This document shows, piece after piece, positions 21,366-32,150 of a stretch of 64,000 bases of DNA. The first letter of the stretch is position 1, and each line of letters begins with the position of its first letter. Position numbers and translations under genes: made by a program. Under the pieces are notes generated by a model. The model was not told the DNA's origin. It did not search any database and worked only from the letters and a program-made list of their open reading frames with translations. Source of the stretch: Setomelanomma holmii (lineage: Eukaryota; Ascomycota; Dothideomycetes; Pleosporales; Phaeosphaeriaceae); the NCBI GenBank assembly GCA_010015745.1, contig ML978251.1:59712-123711 (forward strand), read 5' to 3'.

Positions 21366-23252
21366 ATGCCGTTCTTGGCGGAGGAACATATCGATGTCCC
21401 AGGTAATGACTTGCTGTCTTGGATGTTTGACAACCAGGAATATGATCCAGATGCGCCAGTATGTGTTCATGCGTGTTAAATTAATCTCGGCTGACTTCGG
21501 CAGATTTACGTTGATGCTGCAAGTCCTGAACGTACCATATCCTCGCGCCAAGCGCGCAGTATCACGAGAAAGCTATGCGCCGGTTTCAAATCAATAGGTT
21601 TGAAGAATGGCGACTGCGTTTGCATACTGTCCTTCAATGATGTAAGACTACTTCCCACTAGTTGCCGCGTTCGACTTCATATTGATCAAGACCAATGAAC
21701 TCAATTTGGGAGAACATGAAGCTAAATGACGCAGATCTACTACTCAATGGCCTTTGTTGGTATACTATCGTTTGGTGGCATATTTGCTGGTGTCAATCCA
21801 TCACACACGCCTTTTGAGCTTGCTCATGCTTTCAAGACAGCTGACGTCAAAGCCTTGATCGTCGAGCCAGAGCTTCTTCCGAATGCCCTCAAAGCTGCGA
21901 AAGAAATCGGCATTCCGCGCTCACGCATCTTCGTCTTTGATCATCATGCTCCAGTCACCGTACCTTGGCATTCCAGCGAGGAATGGGGTGAAGGCATGAG
22001 TGGCGAAGAGCGCTGGGGCGGATGTCGGACTTGGCGGTATCTAATGAGCCAAGGAGAAAGTGGTTGGCAAAGTTGGAACGATGCGAAGCGGAGCAAAGAG
22101 ACAGTTGCTGCACGACTGTTCAGCAGTGGTACCACGGGACTACCAAAAGCTGTGGAGATGACGCATTACAACTTCATTGCACAGCATACTATGGTTTTAG
22201 AGTGGAAGCCTCGAGACTATGACGTGAATGCACCCGAATCCGACTCTTCTGAAAGCCATGCTGATATACAGAAGGTCGTTCGTTTGCTCTGCACGCCAAT
22301 GTTCCACGTCAGCAATGTACCTCGAGCACATACGAGCCCACTTCGGGGCGGCATGAAGACATATGTTATGCGCCGCTTCGAGCTCGAGTCATGGTTACGA
22401 AACATTGAGCGCTTCCAGATCACCGAAGCCAACATGGTCCCGCCGATGGTCATCCAAGTCATCAACTCTCCACTAACGAAAAAGTACTCCCTCAAATCCA
22501 TACGGAATTCTTGGGTCGGTGCTGCTCCACTTGCCGCTGAGCCTCAAGCGCGCTACAAGGCACTACTTGGAGCCGGCACCCCTTTCAATCAAGTATGGGG
22601 CATGAGCGAAACGAGCTGTATTGCAACAATGGTGCACTATCCTGAACATGATCCTACAGGGTCAGTTGGGCGCTTTCTACCAAATCACGACTCGAAGCTA
22701 GTCAACGACGAAGGTTGCGACATCACGGACTATGATGTTGCGGGCGAACTATGCGTGCGCGGCCCGCTGATAGTCAAGGGCTACTTCAACAATCCCGAGG
22801 CAAATCGATTAGCATGGGAGGACGACGGCTACTTTCACACTGGAGATATGGCAGTGCGAAAACGAGAGAATGGACTTTGGTATATCGTTGATCGCAAGAA
22901 GGAGCTTATCAAAGTTCGTGGCTTTCAAGTCGCACCGGCAGAGCTGGAAGGTGTATTGCTGTCGCATCCGGAGATCAGCGACGCAGCCGTTATTGGAGTG
23001 GCGGCTGGCGGCACAAGTGCAAGTGCAGGCGAGCAAGGCACGGAGTTACCCCGAGCATACGTCGTGGTCAAAGCAGGGAGCTCTTTAAAGGAAGCAGATA
23101 TCCAGGCGTACATGAGGGAAAGGTTAGCGGGCTACAAGCAACTTGTTGGAGGAGTGAAGTTCGTCGATGCGATACCGAAGAACGCCTCCGGCAAGATTCT
23201 GAAGAAAGACCTGAAGGACATCGCGAATAAAGAGATGATCTCGAAGCTATAA
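21366..23252 (+). CDS. 4-coumarate-CoA ligase-like acyl-CoA synthetase, peroxisomal (SKL)
   Basis: Three exons, join(21366..21458,21504..21641,21735..23252), 582 residues. Exon 1 (MPFLAEEHIDVPGNDLLSWMFD) and exon 2 (GFKSIGLKNGDCVCILSFND) are typical of fungal 4CL-like enzymes; both introns are phase 0 with GTATGT/GTAAGA donors. The ATP-binding P-loop SSGTTGLPK is at about 206-214; other ANL-superfamily motifs are VWGMSETS, the ATP-ribose-binding DDGYFHTGD, and the catalytic lysine region PKNASGKILKKDL. The enzyme should adenylate a carboxylic acid and transfer it to CoA; the substrate (aromatic or fatty acid) is not readable from sequence. The last three residues are SKL, a canonical PTS1, so it should enter peroxisomes. 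It is convergent with an alpha/beta hydrolase gene only 39 bp away. Confidence 0.92.
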
Positions 23253-23291
23253 GCACCTCTAGGCAGGAAGCGAACTAATAGATGTACATGG

Positions 23292-24295
23292 CTACTTCAA
23301 GAATTCAAGCACAAGCTTATTGAACTTCTCCGGCTCTTCCCAGTAGCACCAGTGTCCACCCCACTCCACAGCGATACCCTTCGCCAGCCCGGATCTTTCG
23401 CCTCCATTAACAAGATCAATCACTTTTAAAGGTCCTGCTTCTGGAAAGCATCCGCTTCGCGTACTTGCCACAACTCGCACTTCCGTATGGCTCCCCGAGT
23501 CAGGCCCGAAATGCTGTGCGATCGTGTCCCGCCAATCGAGTGCGGTGTGATCAGCCATGAGCTTTCCATACCACCTGCCATCTCCTTTCATCGCTTCCGC
23601 GAGGAAGAAAGCCTCATCCTCTTGCCATTGCTTTGACCCTTCGATAGCGTCACTTGGCTGAGGATGCGAGCGATAGCCGAGACATGCTGCAATAGTCCCA
23701 AGATGAGCTGCCTTCGGATCGTTCTCTAGTGTGTGCTGGATTGTAGCAAGCGCTTCTGCGCTGTTGCAGCCACGATTGCCATACTCGGGACCCCAATCTG
23801 ACGTGTAGTTCTGGAGCGGCGCTTGGTCTACAAAGACGAGCTTTTTGAACACTTTGGTCGTGAAGAGCTCGGCATAGCACCTGCATCTCTTAATTCAAGC
23901 GACCTATTGTATGGATAATTTTACCTCGTACCACAGAATCGCAGCTCCCAAGCTCGTGCCGATGGCCGATACTGATCCATCCTTGAATCCAAAGTGATCT
24001 ACCAAATTCTTCAAATCTAGAGCTAGACGCGCAACATGGTACCCAGCTCTCGGCTTGTCGGAGTCGCCATGACCTCGAAGATCAGGGACCACTACGAAGT
24101 AATTCTGAGATAGGCTGGTGACGTTGTGTCTGAAGACAGCACTAGAGCCGGTAAAACCGTGCAGCTAACCACACCATTAGTTTGAGGTTCCAACCGGATG
24201 CATGCTTTTCTTACAAGCACTAATGGTGAGTCATCACGGGTCCCGTATGTATCGTAGTTCAGTCTGATCCCATCGTTGGCGATTAAAGCTGGCAT
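23292..24295 (-). CDS. Alpha/beta hydrolase
   Basis: Three exons, complement(join(23292..23880,23932..24164,24215..24295)), 300 residues. Splicing gives LVL|LHGFTGSSAVFRHNV (the HG oxyanion-hole motif), VVPDLRGHGDSDKP, then the nucleophile elbow AIGTSLGAAILW with Ser at about residue 98. The second intron (GTACGA..TGCAG, 51 bp) joins ILW to CYAELFTTKVFKKLVFVDQAP. The C-terminal GGHWCYWEEP supplies the catalytic His. The order matches the family that includes epoxide hydrolases and non-heme haloperoxidase-like esterases; the true substrate is unknown. Convergent with the peroxisomal ligase; no targeting signal is evident (C-terminus LEFLK). Confidence 0.88.
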
Positions 24296-26512
24296 TGTGG
24301 AAAGTGGCGCAAGAGAGACCGCCAAAATTGTGGTGTTGACGTTAACGCGACAAGCGTCACGACATCCCCGCATTGGTGTCCACAATTAACCTTTCCTCTC
24401 CTCACATCACACTTTCGCGACCTCGCCCGTCGATCTTGAAAGCCTTACAGTCCTACAGCGAAGCTCCGAAGCTCGATATTGTTTCAATTGCGGCATGGCA
24501 CATCGACTTCGTTATCAGAGACCGCCCAGGGCCTGCGGTTAGCACGCCAGGCACGCTGGACGGACCTTGGTAACCGCACACAGGCCATCTGCACGCTCAT
24601 AGACCTTGTTACAGTATCTTTACCCGTTCAATAGAGCATCGCGTGTCGCGTGGGGAGGTACCTGTGGCATTGGCTACATTGTGCTCTAGCCATAAGTAAG
24701 ATAAATTAGTCAAGCACTCTTACATGCAATATGCTCGCCAGGGTGTTCGGCATGCCTACCGACGCTAATTCTTCTGCCTCAGGCGACTTCCATTGGAAGT
24801 ACACGCCGATGAAAAAGGAAAGCTTTGTGAGCGACACAAAATCAAGTTAAGGGCAGGGCATTGTTCGCAGTTGGACCAGCCAGCTTAGCGGCCAAAAACC
24901 CAGTGGGGCAAAGAGAAGACACCCACCCTTCGTACGTGTCGAGAAGGCGTCGCATGCCGGCATGCCCGATTCTTCAAACAACAGAGCCTCAATGAGCCAG
25001 CTCATTGAAGCTCCCGGCAGTTGACTAGACTAACCGGCGCTAAAGAGCCAAGGACACGGGTGGTCCCACGACAGAATTCGATGGTGAGGGACTGTGGACA
25101 GGCCAGCTGAACGCACAGTATCACCAGCAGGGTCATAGCATACTCAATATGCCTGCCATCTCCCGCTCGACCTAGATGTGTAGTGAAACAGCATGACTCG
25201 CACGCTGGTACTGGCACATGCATCGCTCGTGCTGACCGAGCAGATGCAATCAAGGCGAGCCCGGACGCAGACCAGCTGACGACCTACTCATTCCTGTGAT
25301 GCAGGCGTTGTCTTAAAGCGAGGGAGCGGGGCTCCAGGTAAAGTGAGTCGCTTTGCGACGGTTGGAATGTCTGGTTGTTGGAAGGAGGAGGGGTGTCGAA
25401 AGGTATGTGCAAGGAATGGGTGTCAATTTGGAAAGATCTCTCAGAGTATCGGAAGTTATGATGACGAGAGTAAGGGCAGTGTATTTGCGAGGTTGCGGAG
25501 GATGAAGGTGAGGCAGTGAGCGAAGAGAAGCGATTGCTACAAAGAAGCTTGGGCCACGAACCTTTCGTGCGTCGGCTAGACTTTCCTTCTCCAACAACGA
25601 ATTGCATTCACCGTGAGTTGATTGGAAGAACCAATATCTGTCGCCTTGTTCTCTCTGGTCAAGTGGTTTGGTCTGGTCCAGGTTTACGCGAAAGTCGCAC
25701 GACTTCCAAGATTATGTTCGAGCCGAGTCTCGAGTGGGGTGCAGCCAATGACAGCCTATCAGCGACCTAAAACTGACAAACGGCCATGCTTATGCAGTTG
25801 TGGACCAGACAAAAGTCGAGACTATGTCGCATTTGTTTGAGTCGACTCGGAAACCTGGAAGAAAGCACAGCCATCCAAAGTCCAAACTCATCATGAAACG
25901 GTATGGAAGGCATGGGAGCGCTCGCACCTTAGACTACTCTTAGATATGTGACATCACGAGCTCCCATGAAAGATTTTCACCGCCTCGCAGAGACAAACGA
26001 GGCCATTCGACCTAAACATCGATAACGAAGTGCTCTAGCCCGCACGTTTTATGTGGCCTATGTATCGCCTGGTCCGCAAGCATTTGTTCGATATATGAGG
26101 AGTGCTGAATGGAGAGCTTCCCGCACAATACGTCGCACATGAACGAGATATCCCTGGAAAACATGGTCAAGTCGACGAACAGGCTCCATGTCATCCGTAC
26201 CTAGGGACAGAGCTTTGTCTATAGCTTATAATGTCCGCAGCATCAGGATAAAACCAGTGTTATAGGATCTAGGGGTATGATCGCAAGATTCACCGGGATG
26301 TCATGCAAGAGGATCAAGAGGAAGCTCCGAGCTTGACACTCGGAATGGTGAAGTGAACTGCCTCGTAATCGGGACTTGCTAGGCTCGAGGTGAAAGGAAG
26401 ATCTTTCCAGGCCGACTTAATATCCGCAGCAATCTTTCACGCGCTCCAGCTCTACTCTTTGGCCTCTCCACTCCAGCGACTATTCGCTTGTGACGTCTCA
26501 ATACTTGTCATC
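24296..26512. other. Gene-poor stretch of about 2.2 kb
   Basis: No convincing coding sequence on either strand; frames are under 110 codons and lack starts or motifs. Two short palindromes are visible: gcatgccggcatgc at about 24,953-24,966 and tcaatgag..ctcattga at about 24,990-25,009. The right part is the promoter side of the ELRNKIY gene at 26,513. An unrecognised relic is possible. Confidence 0.4.
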
Positions 26513-27634
26513 ATGTCAACATGGAACTTGGACGCATACATCGGCATTTTCGTCAACGAACAAAATGATATCACTCTCGTCATCTCACGGTACCGCGACT
26601 CGCTTACGATGACTGTCTGGGCGGCTGCGAACGTCTCGTTTATACTGTCGCCGTGGAATTTCAGAGTGGCGGACTTCCCGGTCGATCTCTTCCCGCTCGC
26701 TGTGTGTTGGCCAATGCGGGTTTCTTCTTCTGGCAACTATAACGAGCTGTCGGTCAGTCGGGATGTGCGCTTCGTGCAAGAGGATGGCAAGATCATCGGA
26801 TTTGCCTGGAAAATGGACGCGAAGATCGGAAAGCTGCATTTCCAACGCTCGATGTCGGAAGCAGTACAACAGCTATGTTACCAAAATGTTTCTCTGCTTC
26901 GAGTTCCGGGAGAGATCCGCAACAAGATATACGAATATTTCTTCGAAGAACGTCACCTTTGGATCGGAGGCACAGCTACAGATGTAGCCATAAAGCCAGT
27001 CGTGAACCCCGGCACCATCAACCGCACCAACCGGATCCAGTACGTGTGTCGACAGCTGTGGCAGGAGACTCGTGGTCTAGAGATGCAGGATGCCACGTTG
27101 TTTGGAGTCCAAGACAGCTTCTCCAACTTGATCGAGCTTCGCGATCCACTCTTGAGTAGCCGGATCCGAAAGGTTGAATTGAGCGGCTTCAACAGACTTG
27201 TCACGAAGCGCAACACCGACTCTCTCCTGTTTCCCATCATCGACTTTTGCTTCGCAGAGCCTCAAGCTAATGTTCGGCTGGAAATCGAGAGCTTTCGTTT
27301 TGGAACAGGATATCATCATCATACTACCTTCATTCGCACAGGTTGGATCATTCAGGCTGCAATTCGCGGCAGTTCTAGGACTATGTTGTGCAGAGATGAT
27401 GTGAAAGCAGTGGATGCTTGGAGGAAAGGTAGGACAGTAGCAGGATTGAATGCGCCGAACATGCGGCTGCTGCCTTGGGGTGCAAAGAATATGGACCTCG
27501 TCAAATTTCGAAGCAAGGTCAGAGAGCTGGCCAGCGCTACTCCTAACAGTCAGATGCTAAGGATCTTGCAGCTATGTGGTAATGGGGAGGATCAGTTGTT
27601 AGAAGAGGTTGGCAGTTGGTTGAACGGTATCTGA
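26513..27634 (+). CDS. ELRNKIY-type (F-box-like) protein with unusual N-terminal region
   Basis: A single exon of 373 residues from ATG 26,513; the frame is open back to 26,390 but without an earlier ATG. Residues 1-125 (MSTWNLDAYIGIFVNEQND..., RDVRFVQEDGKIIGFAWKMDAK) form a separate, apparently folded region I do not recognise. The fungal LLRVPGEIRNKIYEYFFEER motif follows at about 140, then NRIQYVCRQLWQETRGLEMQDATLFG, the conserved 'CRQLxxE' helix of this family. In most relatives the ELRNKIY motif is near the N-terminus, so the position here is uncommon. The gene ends 72 bp before the left end of a hAT transposon. Confidence 0.7.
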   Translation: MSTWNLDAYIGIFVNEQNDITLVISRYRDSLTMTVWAAANVSFILSPWNFRVADFPVDLFPLAVCWPMRVSSSGNYNELSVSRDVRFVQEDGKIIGFAWKMDAKIGKLHFQRSMSEAVQQLCYQNVSLLRVPGEIRNKIYEYFFEERHLWIGGTATDVAIKPVVNPGTINRTNRIQYVCRQLWQETRGLEMQDATLFGVQDSFSNLIELRDPLLSSRIRKVELSGFNRLVTKRNTDSLLFPIIDFCFAEPQANVRLEIESFRFGTGYHHHTTFIRTGWIIQAAIRGSSRTMLCRDDVKAVDAWRKGRTVAGLNAPNMRLLPWGAKNMDLVKFRSKVRELASATPNSQMLRILQLCGNGEDQLLEEVGSWLNGI

Positions 27635-27698
27635 GACCAGTTGATGTAACTATTCGACTGTTCTTTTAGGAGCGCCAGGGGCACATCCTCGACATTGT

Positions 27699-27706
27699 CG
27701 TAGGTG
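27699..27706 (+). repeat. Left target-site duplication of the hAT element
   Basis: The octamer cgtaggtg abuts the left inverted end; the identical octamer occurs at 31,079-31,086 directly after the right end. Confidence 0.9.
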
Positions 27707-27847
27707 CAGCGTGTCCAACAAGAAGTACTACGTTACTATTAGCTCGGTTAGCTTACGCTACGGCCACAAACCGAGTGAATTACTTACGGTAGTGACGCTA
27801 TGGGAGGCTTGTGCTGCCCGTAACCGTAGTACTGCTGCACGAGCCAA

Positions 27848-30213
27848 TTACTGGCCGTAAGCTGCCTCTGATTGGCTGAAGGAGCTACTTGCCTGTGAAG
27901 GAGTACTAAGGGAGCTGTTTTCTTGGGAATCAGCTCCTCTCCCAGCGTCGATTTTATCGGCTTTTCCCACCAAAATCTCGAGCTCTTGGAAGGAGCTCTT
28001 CACCAGGCCTCGCTGTAACCAGCTCTTCTGCAACTGTATAGCTTGTATTGTAGCGCCGTCAAGGCGGTTGCGATCGTTGGTGACTGTTCGGCCAGCCTTA
28101 CTAAAGGCGCGCTCGCACTCGCAGCTGGTGGAGGGGATAGAGAGGTAGTCGCTGGCGATCTTGAAGAAGATGGGATAACGGTAGCGACCGTATTCGAGCC
28201 ACCAGGTCCATACTTGGTCTGTTCTGATCAGCTCAAGCTCATGCTCACTCCCATTTGTATAGTCAAATAGCAGAGAGTCGAAGTACTCGTCAAGTTGACT
28301 TGATCGCTTCTGACGCTTGTTCTTCGCGTTAGTAAGCAGGTAGAGGTCCACCTCCATTGTGCGCTCGTAAAGGCTATCGCTACCGCCACTTTGGAGCTTT
28401 CTCTGACTTAGTGGCTGCAAGAGCTCATCCTCGGCCTGCTCCTCTTGAGTATACTGCTTGTGGGTTCTGCGGATAGAGTCCTTGGCTTTCTTGTACCACG
28501 AAGGAAAGTTCTTCCATTGAGTCTTGAACCACTGCAGGCGTAGCTTTGGGTGGGGCGCGGTGGCTACAGCGTAGAAGCTGACGTCAAGTTTCACAAGGAT
28601 GGAGTCCAAATAGACGTCAAGCTTGAGCTTCCCAATGGAGACAGCATTTGAGAGGAATTCTGACTTGTTTGTGCGCTTGTTAGCCTCGCTATAGTGCGCC
28701 CACAAAGCTTGCAAATTAGGTAGTGTTTGCCAGAGAAATCCATACCCAGAGACGCTGTTGGAGCCCTCCAGGCGCTTAGTCATCTCATATGGAGGCTGGA
28801 GAAAGTCGACAAGCTCTGCAACCTCGTCCCACTCGTCGTCGGTGGGAGCGTCTGTAAGAGGACTGTAATCGAGGTCATCGTCGATATCGTTGTGCAGGCG
28901 GAGAGCTTGAATGAAGCGCTTTAATTGAGTCCTTAAGCTCGAGGCAACGAGGAGCATAAGATAGACTGAATGCCAGCTGACGCCGCCGGCCTGACGCAGC
29001 TGCAAGGTGTTGTACTTGAAGAGAGAGTTCTCGGGATCGCTCTCCTTCTGCATTGAGAGGAAGAGCTCTCGTCGCTTATGGGATGCACACACTGCATTCA
29101 CGAAGTTGTGTAGCTTGCCGACGACTCTAAGTTGTCGAATTTTCTTGAACTGATCGTGCGGAGCAGCAGCAGCAGCGATCTCCTCTTCCCATTTGCTAAC
29201 CCCATCTCCATATATTGTAGCTTTGACGACGAGGTTGATGATATGGCCCGCACAGCACATGCGGTTGTCGGCCGTAATGTAGATGCTCGAATGAAGGTTG
29301 AGAGACTTGATGAGCTCGGCGTCGTTACTGGAGGCGTTATCACCCACAAAGCAATGGAATTTTTGCGCGATTCTAAATTTGTCGAGTACGTCGCATACGA
29401 TAGAGCCTTGGGCAGCCTAGTATGATCTCCGTATAGGTTGTAGAAGGCAATCAAGAAATCTTGTTGTTTGAAGTCGGCATCTGACATGTATTAGGTTATT
29501 TTGGTGTTCTTGCTCAAACGGCGCTAGGGCTCACCTCTCGCTCAAGATAGAAGTAGCGGCCGGGAAAAGCGGCAGAATAGGGTAAGACCTGCCGTTTAGG
29601 GAGACTTACCGACGAAATGGGCAACAACTCCAAGAAGGCTCAAATAGTTAGATGACGTCTATACATCTAAGCTTACGCTTATCCTTGACTTTGAGCCGTC
29701 CAAAAGCGCCTCTACCTGGCTCTTTCTCTTCTTGAACATGCTCAGGACGTAGCTCCGCATTGTGCTCTTCGAACTCGGTAGTGCTGGGAGGAGACTGCTG
29801 CGGTTCCATGTAAGTAACCTCGAAGAGCTGGTGCAACACCATTGCCAAAGCTAACGTCCTTGAGGATCACCCAGTCTACAAGCGCTGCCTGTAAGGCCTC
29901 TTCTTGCCACGGCGAGTGAGATATACTACTACCCGACCCAGCTAACTTTGCTGCTTCAAATGGCGACGAAAACCCAGGCTTTGAGGGCGTCTCTGGGAGC
30001 AAGCCAGTGGCAGGATCGATGCGGTGGTCCTTCCTCATATGAGAGACAATATGGGCAGTACCGCATACAACTTTAGCGTCTCCTCTGGCTCTAGCAAGGT
30101 GGCAGAGTTGGCAAAACCAGAGCTTCAAGAGCGTGCCGTCAGCCTTGTTATACTCAAGCTCAACACCAAATTTTCCATATATCAGAGGCCTTCCTCGCTC
30201 CGAGAAGGGCGCT
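27848..30213 (-). pseudogene. hAT-family transposase, multiply disrupted
   Basis: The C-terminal 499-codon frame (29,347-27,848) contains VGDNASSND and the hAT dimerisation domain: YPIFFKIASDYLSIPSTSCECERAFSKAGR, the diagnostic block of hAT transposases. Upstream, an intron (GTAAGT at about 29,610 to ATGTCAG at about 29,467) joins LLGVVAHFV to DADFKQQDF. The N-terminal part has a BED-like finger (LWFCQLCHLARARG..HIVSHMRKDH). Lesions include a frameshift near 29,415-29,425, a TAG at 29,659-29,661 in the conserved LDV*TSS position where hAT proteins have Trp, and frameshifts near 29,850 and about 30,170. It probably cannot make an active enzyme. Inward shifts could include unrecognised introns, but the TAG cannot. 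Confidence 0.85.
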
Positions 30214-30589
30214 CTTGTGCCTCACTTTATAGCCTATTCGGTTGGCCGGCAGCCTATCTCCCTCAAGGTGTATATGGCAAAGTTAACCTCGAAACGCTCT
30301 CCAATAACGCCACTAAGTTTCCCATTGGGATACTCGTGAGGTCGCCCAATAGAGGTGGCCGACGAGGAGCTTGAGGAGGGCAGCGGCGAGGATGGCGGAG
30401 CTCGAGCTTTGGCCAATTATTTGGAGGCAGCAGAGTGGAAGACGGGTGCAACAATAGGGCTGGCAGCAGCCAATGAGAGACAAGAGTGGAGGCTCATAAT
30501 AGGTAGTGAGACTTGGAGAGATCTGCTGTGAGATCTACTGTAGAGAAGAGTAGGTTTCCAAAGACCAGATGGAGCAGCAAAGATGGGAT

Positions 30590-30751
30590 CACAGTCCGCA
30601 ACAAGCAAGTCAATTCGTTCACCTTCAGAGACCCACTTACCTATCTAGGTAGGAATTAAGCCTCTATAAGCAACTACTAGGCTCAAAGAGGTAATCAATC
30701 AAGTCAAGCCAGACCTTCTGAGCCCCACTTAATTGCTTGTTGCGGAGTCTA
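30590..30751. mobile_element. 162-bp MITE nested in the hAT element
   Basis: It starts cacagtccgcaacaagcaag and ends with cttgttgcgg followed by agtcta, so the right terminus has diverged over its last bases. The octamer gatgggat flanks both sides (30,582-30,589 and 30,752-30,759). The terminal sequence and the internal caagcaagtcaa motif match the 439-bp element at 11,183, so both belong to one family. Its position inside the larger transposon shows it inserted later. Confidence 0.85.
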
Positions 30752-31301
30752 GATGGGATGAGGTGGCAAGTAACCATCACCTCCTCCATGACCAGCAGCC
30801 TCCTATAGCTCCCCAGAGAACAACAATGCGTCGCGTGGCGCGCTCATGTCTGAAACTACAGGTATTCTGCTAACAAAGCGAGACGGTGATAGGACGCAGC
30901 TGGCAGCTGCTCTTCCGCTCGAAAACTTGCTCGTTACACTGCAGTATGCCGTACTACGGCTCCAAAAACGTCACCATACGCCCTACGCTACTTACTCCTT
31001 CACACTTGGCTACTTACCGCTTATTGAGCAGTACAACCGTACAGTAAGCCGTAGCACTACTTCTTGTTGGACACGCTGCGTAGGTGGCCATTTGCCCGCG
31101 CTCAACCTTTCATCCACTTTATCGATCAATCAACCATTTGAGTTCATGAGGAATCGCTGTACCGAAGTCCGGTCTCTCCCAATGTCGGCATCCAGGACTG
31201 TATGGAGAAATGTAATGATGAGCCGGCGGTCGCGATGGATCCTCAAAGAATAGAGCAGGCTTCGCAACCCTTGTGCTCGCAGTGCCGCGAGCCTGTATTG
31301 A

Positions 31302-32150
31302 TCACTGCTCTCCCTTGCTGCGCTTGAAGGCACGATACTGCAGACACAAGCCGAAGATCATGAGGCTGACCGTGGGCAGGCCGATACCCAAGCCAACGCC
31401 CAGAGCAATCTTGTCTGCTCTGGTGAGATCGGACGCGCTGGCAAGTGCCACTTTTACAACGGCAGCTCTTGTGGTCTCAGTGACGACCTGGATTGTTGGT
31501 GATCCTTTCGCGTCCGTCGTTGTAAGTGTTCGCAGTTTCGTGTAGTCAACCACTGGGGCAATCAGCGCGCTTAGTCAAACTTCTGGGACTGCATGGCTTA
31601 CCTGACGACATTTGTGTCGAAGTTGCAATTTTGGTTTGCGATTCTTCAACCGTAGCCACACCTTCAGTGACAGTAGGCTGCACAGCAGTCGCGCGCCATT
31701 GCGACCTCAGCTCATTGACGTTCAAATCCTTGCACAACGGCAGGCTCTTTGCAGCGTTTGGCCGGTAGCTACCTGGCAGAATTCCATCGAGCGCCAGAAA
31801 CCACCAATCACTTCCTCTGCCTGTTTCGTCAATCCAAAGATATACTGCCGGTCATATTGTACAAAGCGAGATTGAGCTCGGTGATGTTACCGAACGACTC
31901 CATGGTGGGGACGGAACGATTCGCCATGTCGAAGGAGGTCTTGTAACGCGCATCAACCCCAAGATTACTGCAAAGAGGCTCGTACCGGATTGCCACATGA
32001 GCGAGACCAGCATAACCGAGTATATTGATGACCGTGCCTTCCATCGGCATCAAGGATCAACTCGCTAGCAACTGAGCTTAGAAGAAAAAGAAGAAGCCAG
32101 CATGGCGCTCGCAACCGGGAAATTGAAAGGAGTATCTCGCCCAGGAACAT
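31302..32150 (-). pseudogene. Signal peptide / glycosylated ectodomain / transmembrane protein, frame-disrupted
   Basis: ATG 32,150 opens a signal-peptide-like start (MFLGEILLS..CWLLLFLLSSVAS). The ectodomain (INILGYAGLAHVAIRYEPLC..., with NRS, NIT and NMT glycosylation sites) lies in a second frame at about 32,045-31,850. A third frame then gives WIDETGRGSDWWFLALDGILPG to SLPLC. A good intron (GTAAGC at 31,600-31,601 to CCCAG at 31,553) leads to the last exon, which holds one transmembrane helix (IALGVGLGIGLPTVSLMIFGL) and a basic tail QYRAFKRSKGEQ. No canonical introns explain the two frame changes, so I call it disrupted; it may instead have unusual introns. Function unknown. Confidence 0.45.

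Larger units (their letters stand above)
27707..31078. mobile_element. Complete 3,372-bp hAT transposon with decayed transposase
   Basis: The ends are inverted copies beginning cagcgtgtccaacaagaag, identical over 21 bp (27,707-27,727 and 31,058-31,078), with further degenerate matches inward (ctacg..ttact). The flanking 8-bp duplications cgtaggtg are perfect. Sub-terminal regions hold clusters of short cgta/tacg-containing repeats (for example acggtagt and gccgtaa) on both sides, as expected for transposase binding. The interior carries a minus-strand BED/hAT transposase relic and a nested 162-bp MITE at 30,590-30,751. The preserved target duplication and ends indicate a comparatively young insertion, although the protein is no longer encodable. 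Confidence 0.92.

Noticed and set aside
24953..24966. gcatgccggcatgc palindrome as an operator or origin
   Set aside because: A single short palindrome in a 2.2-kb gene-poor stretch is expected by chance; no second copy or context.
30590..30751. Idea that the nested element is simply a sub-terminal repeat of the large hAT element
   Set aside because: It has its own flanking octamer (gatgggat) on both sides and matches the independent MITE at 11,183.
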